64,000 nucleotides of DNA from Chaetoderma sp. LZ-2023a (Eukaryota > Mollusca > Caudofoveata > Chaetodermatida > Chaetodermatidae). The notes beneath the pieces were generated by a model. The model saw only the letters and a list, made by a program, of their open reading frames with translations, was not told where the DNA came from and ran no database searches. Location of the stretch: NCBI GenBank assembly GCA_034401795.1, contig CM067360.1:53146268-53210267 (forward strand). Direction: 5' to 3'. Positions 48,621-62,260 of the stretch are shown here, piece by piece. The position numbers and the translations under genes are program-made. The first letter of the stretch is position 1, and the number at the start of each line of letters is the position of its first letter.

Positions 48621-50237
48621 GGCTAAACTGCCCATGATTTGGATGCGCTCACACACTCACCCGGTCATCCATGTTACTTCTGGCTATTTCAAAACACGGT
48701 AAAAATCTTTAAATTGGCATAACCGTGGAAAGGGAAACGATACAAGCGGTTGACGCTGAATATCATTAAACCACATTATTACCAGGATCTGACAGACTGC
48801 CTCTGGGGGATATAGGTGCAAATATAGCACAAGTCCTTCCCACCAGGCATTATCGCCGTCTGACAGGGACAATATATTTATCTAACCCGTGTTTAAATAT
48901 GTAAGTGACACAAAATGCGCACAGCCTTTCTGATCACGACTCGATAAAGCAAATATAATATACTCTTAGAGACATGATTTATTGGCCGCAGGGATTTGAA
49001 GGCTCTCATATCTGAATCAAACGAGTGCATGAAACAGGGGCGGTTGTTGCCTATGGCATACTACTCCATCATAGCTGATGTCTGGTCAGATGTCATAGCC
49101 GTGTCAAACAGATCACTTGTTTGCAAAATTAACTCCATATGAAAGGATAGAATATGAATGACGACTAGTCAAACTGACATTGTCGGCCATCATGCAATAG
49201 TCTGGCGCCATGCTTGCCAATCACAGACATCCATCGTATACAACATTCCATTATGCCCAGATGCAATGCAGATACAGTCTCTGTCACTCGGAATATAATA
49301 CTGGACAACAACATCGTCTTGATGAACATTCAACTTTCACGTTCCAATAGTACAACATTTATATTACTGATTATCGATGAAACATCACATATTCCCTGAA
49401 AATACGTCTAAGTGTAATGTGCAAATGGAATGGTGGTGGTCGTTTTAAGTTTACCCTAAATATAATATAATCAATTAACATTGGGTAATAGTGAAGACTG
49501 AAAATCTCTGTGCGGAGATATTAACATTATAAAATGGAACTGTCATGTGGGATTACAAAGTCTTCGGTGAATTTGTAATCGAAGAAGCATGGTGTTAAAT
49601 ACTTTGAAAATAATTTGATCTGGCATAGTTGGTAACATTATTCAACAGCTTGCCTCTATAGTTACTTTGAAACTAGAGATTCTGGGAAATCAGGGTGCAA
49701 GGTGTATACACCGATTAAAATACACTTACAAAGTTGGTGGAGCTTAGCTAGAAATTACCAGTTATATATAGAAATGGATCCCTCGATCTTCTCAATATAA
49801 GAAGTTTGTATTCATCTTAACAAAAGTGCTAATGGTAGTTGTTGCTATATTTCACAATATATACAGGTCACAGGCCCAATAGCGCCTGGAATACCAGGTT
49901 ACTGGCGCATGATACTAGCTTTACGATTATTCCATTCTGGTATCAAGTCATATGATCTGCAACCGTACGTTCTCTAAATAACTTATAGCCAGTCTTACAC
50001 GATGGACCACCCGCCTTCTGGTGGGTGGCAAAAGATTGTGGCTCTTTTGAACAGGAGTTATTCAAACATCATTTTGGCTCCCAACTGGTATATAATATAA
50101 AATATCACAATATAAAATATCACTTGAACTTGGAGATGAACTTAGAGAGCACTGACTGATTAATTGTGCTTAGTATTATTGTTTCGCCGTGATATAATGT
50201 ATTAAACATCGCGAACAAGACCTATCACACCCCAACC

Positions 50238-50240
<3 letters not shown>

Positions 50241-50300
<60 letters not shown>
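50241..50300 (+). repeat. (CT)n-(CA)n compound microsatellite
   Basis: CT dinucleotides to 50288, then ACACACACACAC. Confidence 0.95.
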
Positions 50301-51354
50301 TTCAACCCACAAATTTTATTCAAATGAATTATGCAGACTTTTTCGCATTATTTTTCGGTGGTTCCGCTTAGCCCGGTCATCGCCGTGCTAATTGATAGAA
50401 ATAGAGAAAGGTTCGCGGTTTTCTGCCCCCCTTCATCTGCGATACTAATACATTTATATGCGTATGTTATAAGTAATAGAGTGATTCATTTCTTGATATG
50501 TTCGCCCATTTCTAGCTATGCTCCGCCCACATTCAAGAGGGTTGGAATCAATTTGAAACTTTGAAACCTGACTTCGCCGACTCAATGCCGGTAATGGGGT
50601 TGACACACGCCCGATGTCAGGCCTTTGTCCAGTATCAGTACTGTAACCTGGATTATCAGGTCTACATCTATATGCTAAGATGCTCTTAGAGAATACGTAC
50701 CGTATATAATTGTGTTAATTATGCCTCTACATACATATAACTATTTACTAGGTAGTACATGTTGAAGTGAAATCTGTACATATAGAGGATAACGTTCTAA
50801 TATCGGAACACCTCGTATTAATTAAAAAGATGTTCAATGATGTGAAAGTATTAAATGGCATTAGGGCGTCAGCGCATTCCTAATGACGCGCTTGGAATTG
50901 CAGTGAAATGATATCCCTGCATCTGACATGTGCATGTGGTGATGGCGGTTAGAAGATATTTTAGCGTTTCTGCGCAATCCCATGAGCGTCGGTTTCGATA
51001 GTATTAATCTAAAACGGATGCAAAACATGGATAGTAGATAAATAAATACATTTATTAGATTTTTCTAAGTAGCTCATCCTAAACTAGATTGAATCCGCCT
51101 GAGCAGACGCTCTCGAGTTTACTATCTAAAACATGTTCAATACTGACGTTTAATTTCAATTCAAATACGCCAAGAGATGTCTAGTTTTGCGAGGTTTTGA
51201 CACGGTCAAATTCTATTACCAGAATTTCCTCATAATAATTGTGTAAACTCTGCCCAGAACCAACAAAATAAATTGCAAAACGCCAACTTGGAGTTAAAGA
51301 TAAACTATATATTAATCTGACAAACCACGGCTCATAGTAGAATGTATAGGTGTT

Positions 51355-51400
51355 TTCATGGGGGTGGGGTGGGGGTGGGGGTGGTGTGGTGGGGTTCATT
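51355..51400 (+). repeat. G-rich GGGGGT repeat
   Basis: Five or more runs of four to five G separated by T within 45 bp, a strong G-quadruplex candidate on the plus strand. It is not seen in the other copies. Confidence 0.75.
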
Positions 51401-52019
51401 ATACAATATATGTATGTCAGTATAAAATGACAGCACATCGACTGGACTCTTTGTATTTCGCCTGTTTTCGGTAAAACTATTTTAATTCATTATGTAGTTG
51501 TTTAGTATTACGTTTGCTACTAACCGAATAATCTAACCTAAATGCTATACATGGCCAGTACAAATGAGTTAATCTTGGCATTTCGTGTTTTCAAATAATC
51601 TATACGTTTATAGATTCTGAAAACAGTGTGTGGCGAGTCTCCTGTAATGGATTGCCCACGTTATCTGGTCTCTGAGGAGACTTCGTGACACATGAAGCTG
51701 TAATCAATTGGAATAAATCTAGCAATGGAAGGAAACATAACCAGATAAATGTACATAAATGTGAAATCCTCAATCTGTACATATTATATGGCGCTTGTTT
51801 CATACCATCTGAGACGTGCTGAGAGTTTTGTCGCGCTCAAGATAAAGTGGATATGCCACATAAGGAACAGTACGCCGGATTTCCAGAGATCAATTGTAGA
51901 GCCTTAGAGCCTCGTGGGTTAAGCACAATTCAGTCTCTCTGTGGTATCTATGTAGAACTATATGAGGTTATATCATTTTAACATCGAACGTTCTTTCCTC
52001 ATGCTATTAACGAGGGTGG

Positions 52020-52168
52020 TGTATGCGATTTCTGACGATAGCTGTGGTTGCGTAGATGACATTGTATTTGGGCATTGTCAGGGCATTGACAGTCTAGATG
52101 TTGGTGGCAGTGGCTAAGAGGTTGGTGGCCGCTGTTGCCACGGTGGTGGTGGTGGTGGTGGTGGTGGT

Positions 52169-52217
<49 letters not shown>

Positions 52218-52391
52218 GCGGTGGTGGTGGTGGTGCTGCTGTTGCTGCTGCTGCTGGTGGTGGGTGGTGGTGGTGGTGGTGGTGGTGGTGGTGGTGGTGG
52301 CGGTGGTGGTGATGTGGACATGGTTGTGTTGGTGATGGTGCTCGTGCTGCTGCTGTTGTTGTTGTTGTTGGTGGTGTTGTTGTTGTTGTAA
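52020..52391 (+). repeat. GGT/GGC/GTT tract, copy 3
   Basis: Homologous to the tracts in the other copies. (GGT)n, then (GGC)n, then (GCT/GTT), (GGT)n again and a GTT run at the end. Confidence 0.85.
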
Positions 52392-53089
52392 CCGCCCCAC
52401 ATTTATATAAATCCAATGCTATTAATGACAATCTGATTCACAAAATATCTTACTTTGATTGCTTAGAATAATCATGATAAATGTTTTTTGCTAAATCTCA
52501 GATTTTGACTACATCCAAGGCAACTATGTAAAAGCTTTACGCTCTATTCACATTTAAAATACAAATACATACGAGCCTCAATGTAACTCCGTTTTGAAAA
52601 CATTCTTCATATTGATTTACCAATGCACGTTTTCATAAACATCCTAATCATCAAGTATTCATGGTTATCATTTGAATTGATTTATAATCACCGCAGAACA
52701 CAATTCACAATCTATGAGGGGGTTCACAACTGTTGACTATGATGGACTAGCTATTTTTCTTTTTATCGTTGTGCCACGGTCCCTTCAATTGGATGCTCAG
52801 TACTTGCATTGGAGAAGGTTCCCGTTTTTTGTGTTCTGATTAAAGGCCCACAGGCTGTTGTGGATTCTTATGAATTTTTAAATGGAATTTGAAACTCCTA
52901 TTAAGCAGATGTGTGAAGACGTACAAAATGTTTTAACAAATTAGTTTCGAACTCGGAATTTATTTTCTTTGATTTTTGTCTGGCCAATTAGATTTCTCCA
53001 TGAGCCTTTCATAATGGAGACGTTATAGTGCCCTGCAGGCGTTCCCTTGGTGTGTTGTTCTTTCCAATTCATCTTTCCAGAGTATCCAT

Positions 53090-53460
53090 CCATCATCTGA
53101 CCTCGTATGACGTCATAATCAGCTCTGCGTGTGTATGATGACGCCATAATCATTACGTCTTAAAGGGTTCCATATAGACCGTCATGACATCTCAGAGTCC
53201 GACACGTTGTATTAATTGTATGTCTTTGTAATTCTTTGCTATTTAATAAACGTGCTGTTGAATATTTTGACACTAATTTAACTGGGCGCTGTTGCTGCCT
53301 TAGGTAGCAACAGCACCTGGTCAAATTAGGTTCAAAATATGCAACAGCTTACCTGTGTAGTTTTTTGGAAATTGATAGTCAGGGTGTTCAGAGATCGATC
53401 GATCCCAACACGAGCGAGGTGTGGATGGAGCGTAGCTAGAGGTGGGCGGGGCATAGCTAA
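53090..53460 (-). mobile_element. CRE-foldback MITE, best-preserved hairpin
   Basis: TATGACGTCATAATCA lies near 53106, and GTCCGACACG...GTATGTCTTTG near 53198-53228. The hairpin arms are 53255-53299 and 53303-53347 (37 of 45 positions complementary, 3-base loop), followed by CGATCGATCCCAACACGAGCG and a GGAGCGTAGCTAGAGGTGGGC end. It sits between core sequences of copy 3 that are close together in copy 1. Confidence 0.75.
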
Positions 53461-54359
53461 AACCGGAAAGGTCCAATGAAAACACATTATGTATTTTTGT
53501 AAAAGCAATATGTTGTCAAAGACCTTCGCTAGAAGAACGATCACGGGTTTGTGTTACTGAACAAAATTTAATTGGCCACATGTTATCTGTTGAGTAATAG
53601 TTATTTGCATATGGTTAGCTCCGCGGCTAATTTATTGAGACCAGGCTGCCAATCGACCAGAGATGCTAATTTCAAGTATTTCAGGCCACAGTGGCGTACA
53701 TTATTGTTATCGAATGCAACATGATAAGCATTAGGTCACTCACTGGACAGTGATGTTCGGGTAATGTGCCTCTCCTAGGTCACTATATAGGCATGGTTTA
53801 ACCTCAGGTAATGTCAGGAACATAGTAATGTTCTATGAGTTTCTAATGCTAATCCAAAGAAAGGACAATGGGTGTGATAAGAAAATGGGCGACAAGTTAC
53901 TGGGAACTGAGCTACTGGCCTCGCTAATCATGTGTAAATTATCACTAGAAGGAGAAGCGGCGCACCTACTATGTCTATTCAACTGCATCACTTTTCAGTC
54001 TAACCGAGTAAATGATTCTCATTTATGTCATTAAATACGGATATAGTTCTTGTTCTTGGTAATAAATACGATAACAATGAATGGACTATTTTCCAATTAT
54101 GGACAGTATACGTTAACAAGAGCCATTCACATAGCTTTCAGACCCGGTATAAATAACAGTGAAATCGCGTTAAAACCAGGTAGTGACAGTCAATGCCATT
54201 CTAATCACGGCAATGCCCGTAGACACATTACATAGAAGCAATTACATTCTGGATGGTAATAGTTTGGCGCAGATATATACAAGCATTCCTAGTAAAAAAG
54301 ACTGTATTAGAGCTTATTTATGCTGGTAATTTTCTGACGTCAAAACATAAATGTCGGGT

Positions 54360-54363
54360 TTAA
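54360..54363. other. Empty TTAA site
   Basis: The sequence GGGTTTAATGG here corresponds to GGTTTAA[231-bp-class insert]TTAATGC in copy 1, which shows the pre-insertion target of the piggyBac-like MITE. Confidence 0.75.
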
Positions 54364-54439
54364 TGGCACATATATACTCGTGTGTATTTGTAGACAGACT
54401 CTGCATTGCATATTCTATTTCTAATCCCGAAAACGCATA

Positions 54440-54508
54440 CTACTGGGCCGGTACTGGAACAATAGCAAGGAAATGCAGCCTGTTATTGTACTAGTACCAG
54501 CCCAGTAA
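54440..54508. repeat. GGGCC hairpin, copy 3
   Basis: Arms 54440-54464 and 54484-54508, with 21 of 25 positions complementary. It is at the place homologous to 9357-9427. Confidence 0.65.
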
Positions 54509-55136
54509 CCTGCGCTCTCGTGATCATATATAATTGAAATTGGTGAATATTTTCAAAATAAGTTGACTGGGTGACGATGGTGGCTTAAGTAGCAATGGCA
54601 TCCAATAAAATTAATTTCTACGTATACAACGCACACAAATCGAATCATTCATTATGCCAGGAGGTTCGTACTAAACCCCATTTTAATAAGACCTATTTTA
54701 TGTGTAGCATATTGTTATGCTTAGAGCAGTTTGTCGCTCCTTTATAGGATAATTAGTTCCAGCGGAAATTTTAAAAATCCAATGATATTAAGAAATCGCT
54801 TTGTATCCTTGTATGAGAATGTCGTGTGGGCCGCCATTGTATTTTCCATAAAGAGTATGTATTGGATGGTTTGTTTTTTTGTGCGACTTGTGTAAACGTA
54901 ATGACATTATCATGTGTATGCATACGTGTTACGCTTGCTATATCAAACTGAGTGGCATTTTAACGTCCCCATGTTGGACGTCATTCGGTTTGCAATGTAC
55001 CACGTTGTTGTCACGTGGGAATAGGTAGATTGGTGGCCTGGGCCATGCGTCTTATCGGCTGCGTACAACGGGATCCGGAGTCACTATGGCCAGGTTGTCG
55101 CTCTATGGTCATCAAGTAAAAGTGAGTTTGTTAGGT

Positions 55137-55262
55137 CTAACCCTTTCATGACAAGGCCGGCCAAAACCAGCCCCTACAGCGATCTTTTGTAATGGTCAAT
55201 TGCAGGCTAAAATATGATTGTTTTGGAAAATTTTCCACTGGAATGACTGGCTCGATAACCAG
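55137..55262. mobile_element. Half of a piggyBac-like MITE
   Basis: Starts CTAACCCTTTCATGAC and matches the left half of 34883-35120 up to the centre (GACTGGCTCGATAACCAG), then ends abruptly against the GA array. The right half is gone. Confidence 0.7.
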
Positions 55263-55264
<2 letters not shown>

Positions 55265-55333
<69 letters not shown>

Positions 55334-55335
55334 AG
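55265..55335 (+). repeat. (GA)n array
   Basis: About 65 bp of GA starting at the centre of the truncated MITE, followed by GAG-rich sequence to about 55400. Confidence 0.95.
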
Positions 55336-55399
55336 AGCTAGGGGAGAGTGAGGGAGAGAGAGTGAGCGAGGAGAGACATGATAGTGAGCGAGATGGAGG

Positions 55400-56202
55400 G
55401 CCCGTGGCAAGAGAGAAGGGTAGTTGAGGAGATGTATTATGGTATACTTATGAGAATGCCATTATTATTCAACACCACAAATATAGTAAAGACAATATTC
55501 ATGTCAATAGCTTGTATATTGATAATTGCACCAATATCCTGAACATGATAAAAACAATCATGACAATAATAACTAGTCCATTGCTATTCGCATCACCTCT
55601 TCCGATATGGGTGGAGTCCTGACAAGGTGCTTACGAAATATATGTTATTCCATAAGACAGGCAAGCAAGAACCTTTATCGAGTCATACATTTGACAACCT
55701 CTTCAAAGAAGTCATTTATCGTAAATTTGTATCCGAACACGATGTGTTTGGTATGCTGGCTAACAATAGTTTGCATGTCGAACTTGCATATAATAAGGGT
55801 TTTAGAAACATGTGAGTACCTTGTATTGAGCCAGAAATATACGCACATGAGCAGATCCGGATTAAGCCTATCTGGGGCCAAGGGATAATCAGTCGTGGGG
55901 ACCGTTACCAGCTGGGTTATTGTGGGAAATTCGTAATTATGTTAGTGTCAAAATTCTGTTGAATATTTTGAAACCATTTTTACTGGAAGCTGATGATGGC
56001 TTAGACAGCACCAGCTTCAGTAAAATTGGTTTTAAAATTTTCAACAGCTTAAGTACATCATGACTATAAAGGTTAGATATTGGTTCTGCAGGTCAAATGA
56101 ATAAAACGCGATAGTTTTATTTTTGGGGGCGCCATGGATGTAGCCCCTTTAGCGATTGCCTTAATCCATCTCTGCGGATGAGCAATACCGGTATGGGTAA
56201 CG
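55400..56202. other. Spacer before macro-repeat 4
   Basis: No gene is recognised. A CRE-foldback-family hairpin alone lies at 55956-56047 (arms starting CTGTTGAATATTTTG and ending TTTTCAACAG). Confidence 0.5.
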
Positions 56203-56699
56203 ATATCTGTAGCAGTCGGACGTGACCTCAAAGTACAGTTATCTTACATATCGGGAATTCTCTTGGACTGTTGTTATCATCTTTCATGACCCTCATCGAG
56301 CCAAAATGGCGTATAGGTTATTTTTGCTCGAAAGCCAAAACCAGCAAACGGTAGAAATTAATATTTATTATAATCTTCCATTCCACGGATCTAACATAGA
56401 CAGACCAAGTAATAATAGATAGTTCTACTACTGTGGGAAAACGCTTTGCTCGTAGCCAGAATTGATTTACAAATAACTCTATAGATATTAACTCGATTTT
56501 GTCCACGATGTGACCCGTGACCTGTTTGTTATATTAAAGGAATAATTATATGTGTGCCGTAGGCTAAACCTTTGCGTACATATTTAATATCCTTCTCGAA
56601 TGCTGTTACATCAAGCGCAGGTCATTGATTGCATACGTCGATCAAACCTGTGCTTGATTAGTAAACAACTAATTAAATGAGGCTATTTTGTGTATATAT

Positions 56700-56957
56700 A
56701 CATTAGTTGATTTTGTTCTGTATTTAAAGATTCCTCTAATTCGTAGTGACGGCAATTTTGGCTCTTTTCCTCCGTGAAGCCTAACCAATAAGCTTACAAA
56801 TTAACCAATATTCCATATTTCGTCATTTTCCTGACGAAATATGGAACATTGGTTAATTTGTAAGCTTATTGGTTAGGCTTCACGGAGTAAAAGAGCCAGA
56901 ATTGGCGTCACTACGAATTAGAGGAATCTATAAATACAGAACAAAATCAACTAATGT
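56700..56957. repeat. Near-perfect 126-bp palindrome in copy 4
   Basis: Arms 56700-56825 and 56832-56957 are complementary at 121 of 126 positions with no indels and a 6-base loop. The homologous place in copy 2 (about 26215-26406) has one arm only, longer and more diverged. The second arm therefore arose in copy 4 as an inverted duplication. Confidence 0.9.
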
Positions 56958-59279
56958 TTTCAGGTTTGCAGCTTTCGCTTACAGCTAATAATGTAATCAG
57001 ACTCTACACATACCAGTTATCACCAATACAAGGTTAGGTCTGTGGTATCACAGCAAATATCAATAACAGCACGGCTTGAGTGTCAGGGAAATCACGGACT
57101 ATTAATAATAGCTGTGTCTATCTTGCAGGAAATGAGCATCTAATTTTCCCGGCGGATGACACATCCACCAACCCACCCGCTTGGAGGTGGGAACCATTCA
57201 AACAACATTTCCAGAGTCCCCTTCAAAAGCAAAAGCAGAAATCCGGTCTTGTGTAAGTGGCGAGTGTGCTGCACGGAGATACAGGTTGAGACATGACACA
57301 AGTCCTCACCACCAGCCACCAGCCACTATCACTGACACACATTATTTAGAGTCTCATTCACGGGGACGATTATCTAACCATTGTTTAAGTATTTAAAAGA
57401 AGCAAAAAGTGCACGGCCTTTGTGACGATGTCTGGATAAAACGAATATAATATATTCTTTGAGACTTGATTTATTAGCCGCTGGGTGTTGGATGCTCTCA
57501 TATCCGACTGAACCAAGTCAATGAAACAATGAGTGTGTTTCTGATGTCATACTCATCCATCATGGCTGAGGTCTGGCCAGATGTCACAGACGTGCCACGT
57601 GGACTACATGTTTGCAAAATTAAGTCCATATAACGAGAGGGAATATGAATAATGACTAGTCCAAACTCTCAGTGCTTGTCATCATGCAATAGTCTGGCGC
57701 CACACTTGTCAATCATAGCCATTCATCTTATACAACATTCAATTATGAGCAGATACAATTATCTATAGCTGCTGTCACTCAGACTATAATACTGAACAAC
57801 AACAGCGAGTTGATCAATTCTCAGGTTTCATATTCATCAGTATGCTACCGTATTTATATTTCTTATTATTGATTAAACATTAGATATTCCCCGAAAATAC
57901 CTTTACGTGAGATTTGTAAATAGACAGGTGGATGATCATTTCATGGTTCTGTTTCTGCAAAATAGGGTAATCAATTTACGTTGGCTAGTAACTCATAAAA
58001 GCTGGGCGGGCGTGTTATGTCAATGAATGAATGTAAGATGCAAGGCATCGCGCATACCATTTAATGTCCATGTTCTATGCCAAGAATCGCATTGCAACGT
58101 CATAATGTGGAACTTTCAAGTGGGAGTACAGTGTACTTGGTGAATTTGCAATTTAATAAACATTTTGTTGAATACTTTGAAAGCAATTTGACTTGGGGCA
58201 GATGTTTAAGATATTCACCAGCTTGCGTGTAAAGTAGCCGAGAATCTGAAATTCCAGGGTTCGCGGGGTAATATCTAGAAATGGATCCTTCTATCTTCTC
58301 GATATACGACAAGATTGTGTTCATCTTAACAAAGGTGTAAATGTTAGCTGTTGCTATGTTTCACAATGGAGGCAGGTCCTAATAGCGCCTGGAATGCCAG
58401 GACACTGGCGCATGATATTAGCTTTATGAGTATTAAACTCTGGCATCAAGTCATGCGCTCTGAAATAGTCTGTTCTCTGAATAACATACATCCAGACCTG
58501 TATAATAGACAACCTGTCTTCTGAAGCCAAAAGATGGTAGTTCTTTAAGACAGGTGGTCGAATGAGTACATGAATTATCCAAACATAATTTTTGGATCCA
58601 ATTGCTATATCCTATCGAATGTCAAGTGAACTTAGAGATGACATTATACAGCACTGAATAATTATTTGTTCTAACAATGTGGTTTCTTAAGACAGGTATT
58701 ACCAATCCAAATGTATCATGCAGTTAGTTTCCCACTATCTCTCGATGATGTCGTACTAATCAACAGTCAAGATCTTGCATGAAGTAAAAGAGTCCACGGT
58801 GAGCTTCTTGTCCTCTGCATCTGTTGTTATCACCGGGTTTATATATTAGTGGATGTGTACGTGGGTTAAAAGTAATAGTCGTGTCAATTACTAGATACAC
58901 CCAGTCCATTTCTAGTTAACTTCCGAACACTTTTTACAGGTGTTGAATTCAATTTGAAAATTTGAAACTGGACTTCCCAGATTCTATTGGGTCAGGCGCT
59001 GGTACGATGCTGGTCATTGTTCCAGTACTAGCTCAGTAATCTGCATTATCATGTCTATATACATATGCGAAAGCTTGTCATGGTGTATATGATGATGCAC
59101 ATGGAGAGTGTGTTACACCATTGGAATGGCATTAATTAAGTCTCTGTATACTTATCGGTATTTACATGGGCGTACATTTCGAATGGATTGGAAAGATATA
59201 TAAGGGCTGTAACTCATTTCTTGGTATTGAAGCACTTCGAATTTCTGTGAAATTATATATTTGAAATGTACATGTAAGT

Positions 59280-59385
59280 TTTTAATATGTATGTGTGCGT
59301 GCGTATGTACATGCGTGCATGATTGCGTCCGTGCGTGTACGCATATGAACGCGCATACATGTGCGCGTGCGTCTGTGTGTAGCTG
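59280..59385 (+). repeat. TG/CG-rich alternating tract
   Basis: Imperfect TGTGCGTGCG repeats homologous to a shorter tract at 5018-5048 in copy 1. Alternating purine-pyrimidine sequence of this kind can adopt Z-DNA. Confidence 0.7.
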
Positions 59386-60689
59386 CATCTAAAAACTACT
59401 TATCATATTTATCAAATAAAATGTTAATCACTACAAACCTTCCTACATTGACAGAGGATGCATAGACGTTGCCTGTGATTCAAATGAACAACAGATCAAA
59501 TTCTAAGACCATCGATATCTTTGACACAACTGAATCAAGTGTGTTCAAATATTAACACAGCGATTCCAGAACTTTGGTGACAAACTGAAAAAATCTGGAA
59601 AATCCAAAAGAGTGTTACGAAATGAAGCTGTGTGAAGATTGTATTCTCAGATCGGTCAGGTTTGTGTAATGATAATGTACTTAGGCCATCATCAGACTTC
59701 TAGAGGTACCTTAGAATTTTTGCGCAATCCCACGAACTTTAGTTTAGATGTTAAATTAAAATGAATGTAAAACATGGATTGTAGATAAAGACGTTTATAA
59801 GATTATTCAAAGATCTCATCCTAAGCTAGATTGAATTCGCCTGAGATGACGCTCTCGAGTTTACTATCTAAAACAATTTCAATGTTGACATTTAATTTCA
59901 ATTCAAATGCGACAAGAAATGTGTTGTTTTGCCAGGTTTTGACACGGACAATTACCAGAATGGCCTCATGATACCTGTGTAAAAAGACAAGACATATACC
60001 AGTCTGACACAGAAAACCCACCAATGCTAAAATGTGAAAAATGTATTTCGGATTTAGTACATTGTATTACCCTTTGTGCATGCATGACAGTACACCCGTT
60101 ACTAGATTGGACTTGAACTCTGCGGTTATTCCGTTCAAACTTTTTTTAATTCGTCAGGTAGTGTTTGAGTGGTGCATAAATGATACAAACCGATTAATCT
60201 AACCTAATGCCTGGACATGGCCAGTGCACATTGTGCTAACATTTACATCTTGGAGTTTTTAGAATATGTTCGCGTTTATAGATTCTGAGAGCAATATGAC
60301 ATGATCCTCCAGCAATGGATTGTTCGCGTTCTCTGCTCTCTGAGGAGACTCCTGAATACATGAAGCTATAATCAATTGAACTATATCTAGCAATGAACGA
60401 GAACTGCCACTAACTAAATTTACATAAATATCAAATCCTCAATCTGTACCGTGTAGATTGCGCTTGGTTCATGCCATATGGGGCGTGCTGGCAGATTGGT
60501 ACCGCTCAACATAAAGTGGATATTCCACATAAGGAACATTACACGGGGTGGCAGTGATCAATTGTAAAACACATGAGCCTCGTAGGTCAATCTGAATTCC
60601 ATCACAATTTGTGATAGCACGAATCATATAAGCTTATATCATTTTGAAATCGAATGTTCGTTACTGATGTTTTAAGCGACAACGGTATA

Positions 60690-61432
60690 GGTGATGACTG
60701 CCGATGGCAGTGTTGGTGAGGATGGCATTGGCTTTGGTAATTTTCTCGGTATTTACAGTGTCGGTGTTGGTGGAAGTGGCTGCCACACTGTTGGTGGCAG
60801 TGTTAATTGTCTGACTTGTGTTGGCGGTGTTAGTGGCAGTGGCAATGGCAGAGGCAGCGGACGCAGAATGGGGCGGTGGCAGTTGCGGTGGCAGTAAAGG
60901 TAGCAGTGAGAATGGCTGAAAGGTGATGGCAGCAGTGGTGGTGCTTGGGCTCGTTGTCGCGGTTTGGTGGCGGTGGCGGTGGCGGTGGTGGTAGTAGTAG
61001 TGGTGTGGAGGCAGTGATTGTGATGGGATAGTGGTGTTAGTGGCGGTTGCCATGGCGCTGGTGGTGGTGGTGGTGGTGGTGGTGGTGGTGGTGGTGGTGG
61101 TGGTGGTTGGTGGTGATGGTGGTCGTGATGTTGGAGCCGGTGGTCGTGGTGGTGGTTGTGGTGGCGACGGCGGTGGCGGTGGCGGCAGCGGCGGGGGCAG
61201 TGGTTTCGGTGGCGGTGGCGGCCGTGACAGTGGTGGCAATGCTGGTGGTTGCAGTGGTGGTGCTTGTGGTATTGGTGGCAGTGCGGTACTGGTGGTGGTC
61301 GTGCCGGCGGTGGCGGTGGCGGCTTGTGCTGGTGGTCCTTGTGCTTGGGCTAGTGCCGCTAGTGCTGTTGTTGTTGTCGTCGTCGTCATCTTCGTTGTTG
61401 CCGTCATCGTCGTCGTCGTCGTCTTCGTTGTT

Positions 61433-61473
<41 letters not shown>

Positions 61474-61490
61474 TGTTGTTGTTCGTGTTC
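60690..61490 (+). repeat. GGT/GTC-rich tract, copy 4
   Basis: The longest of the four homologous tracts: GGT/GGC imperfect repeats, a (GGT)n core at about 61053-61107, and a 3' run of (GTC)n at about 61372-61475 in place of GTT. Its long ORFs on both strands (Pro/Thr and Val/Gly/Trp) are repeat translations. Confidence 0.85.
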
Positions 61491-61744
61491 CATATCAGAA
61501 TTTTCGTATGTACGTGTCCATATATGGTGATATAATGCCATCACACCCATATATGAATCAAATGCTAATGACGTCTCTCAAATTCACAAAGCATCTTACT
61601 TTGATTAATCAGAATAATCTCGATATAGGTTTCTGCCAAATCTCATCTTTCAGCGATTGATACTTATACACAATTAAAATACAAGTACTTAAGAGCCTTA
61701 GTGCACATTGGTTTTTGGAACCACTTCTCATAGCAGTTTACCAA

Positions 61745-62260
61745 TGCATGTTTTCAGCAACATACTAATCATCAAGTATTCATGGGAATCAGTTAAATGG
61801 ATGAATCAAATTTCGGCTGCTCATCTCTAGCTAGGCTCCGCCCATGTATTGAGGGTGTTGGATCGATTTATATACTTTGAACCCTGAATTGCCAGAGTGC
61901 CATTTTCAAGGCAACTATACAGGTAAGTTGTTGAATATTTTGAAACTAATTAGAGTGTGAGCTGATGCTGCCTGGAGCTGCCTATCTCAAATTAGTTTTA
62001 AAATATTTAACAGAATGTTTGTTAGATAGTAAAGACATACAATTCATACAGCTGACGGACTCTTAAGCATTCATGGCGTGCTTGGATAGGTCATTCATTG
62101 CGTAATGTGATTTTGTGCCGTCAGCGTACATGAAACGTGATTGATTTTGACGTCATATGCTTGATTGACAGATTTTATTCATCAATTCTCATAATAGTTT
62201 ATCAATGCGTGTTTTCAGCAACATCCTACTCATAAAGTATTTGTTGTTATCAGTTTTATT
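61745..62260 (+). mobile_element. CRE-foldback MITE with duplicated flanks, copy 4
   Basis: Same insertion as 30007-30520 in copy 2. Flanks beginning GTTTTCAGCAACAT recur at about 61750 and 62211. The hairpin lies near 61932-62013 and TGACGTCA near 62150. Confidence 0.75.

Noticed and set aside
52098..52431. Overlapping 97-133 codon ORFs
   Set aside because: Triplet-repeat translations in several frames with no shared protein sequence between copies.
60661..61660. Long ORFs on both strands (up to 248 codons)
   Set aside because: They lie in the GGT/GTC tract and encode only low-complexity runs. Overlapping long frames on both strands are the expected result of triplet repeats.
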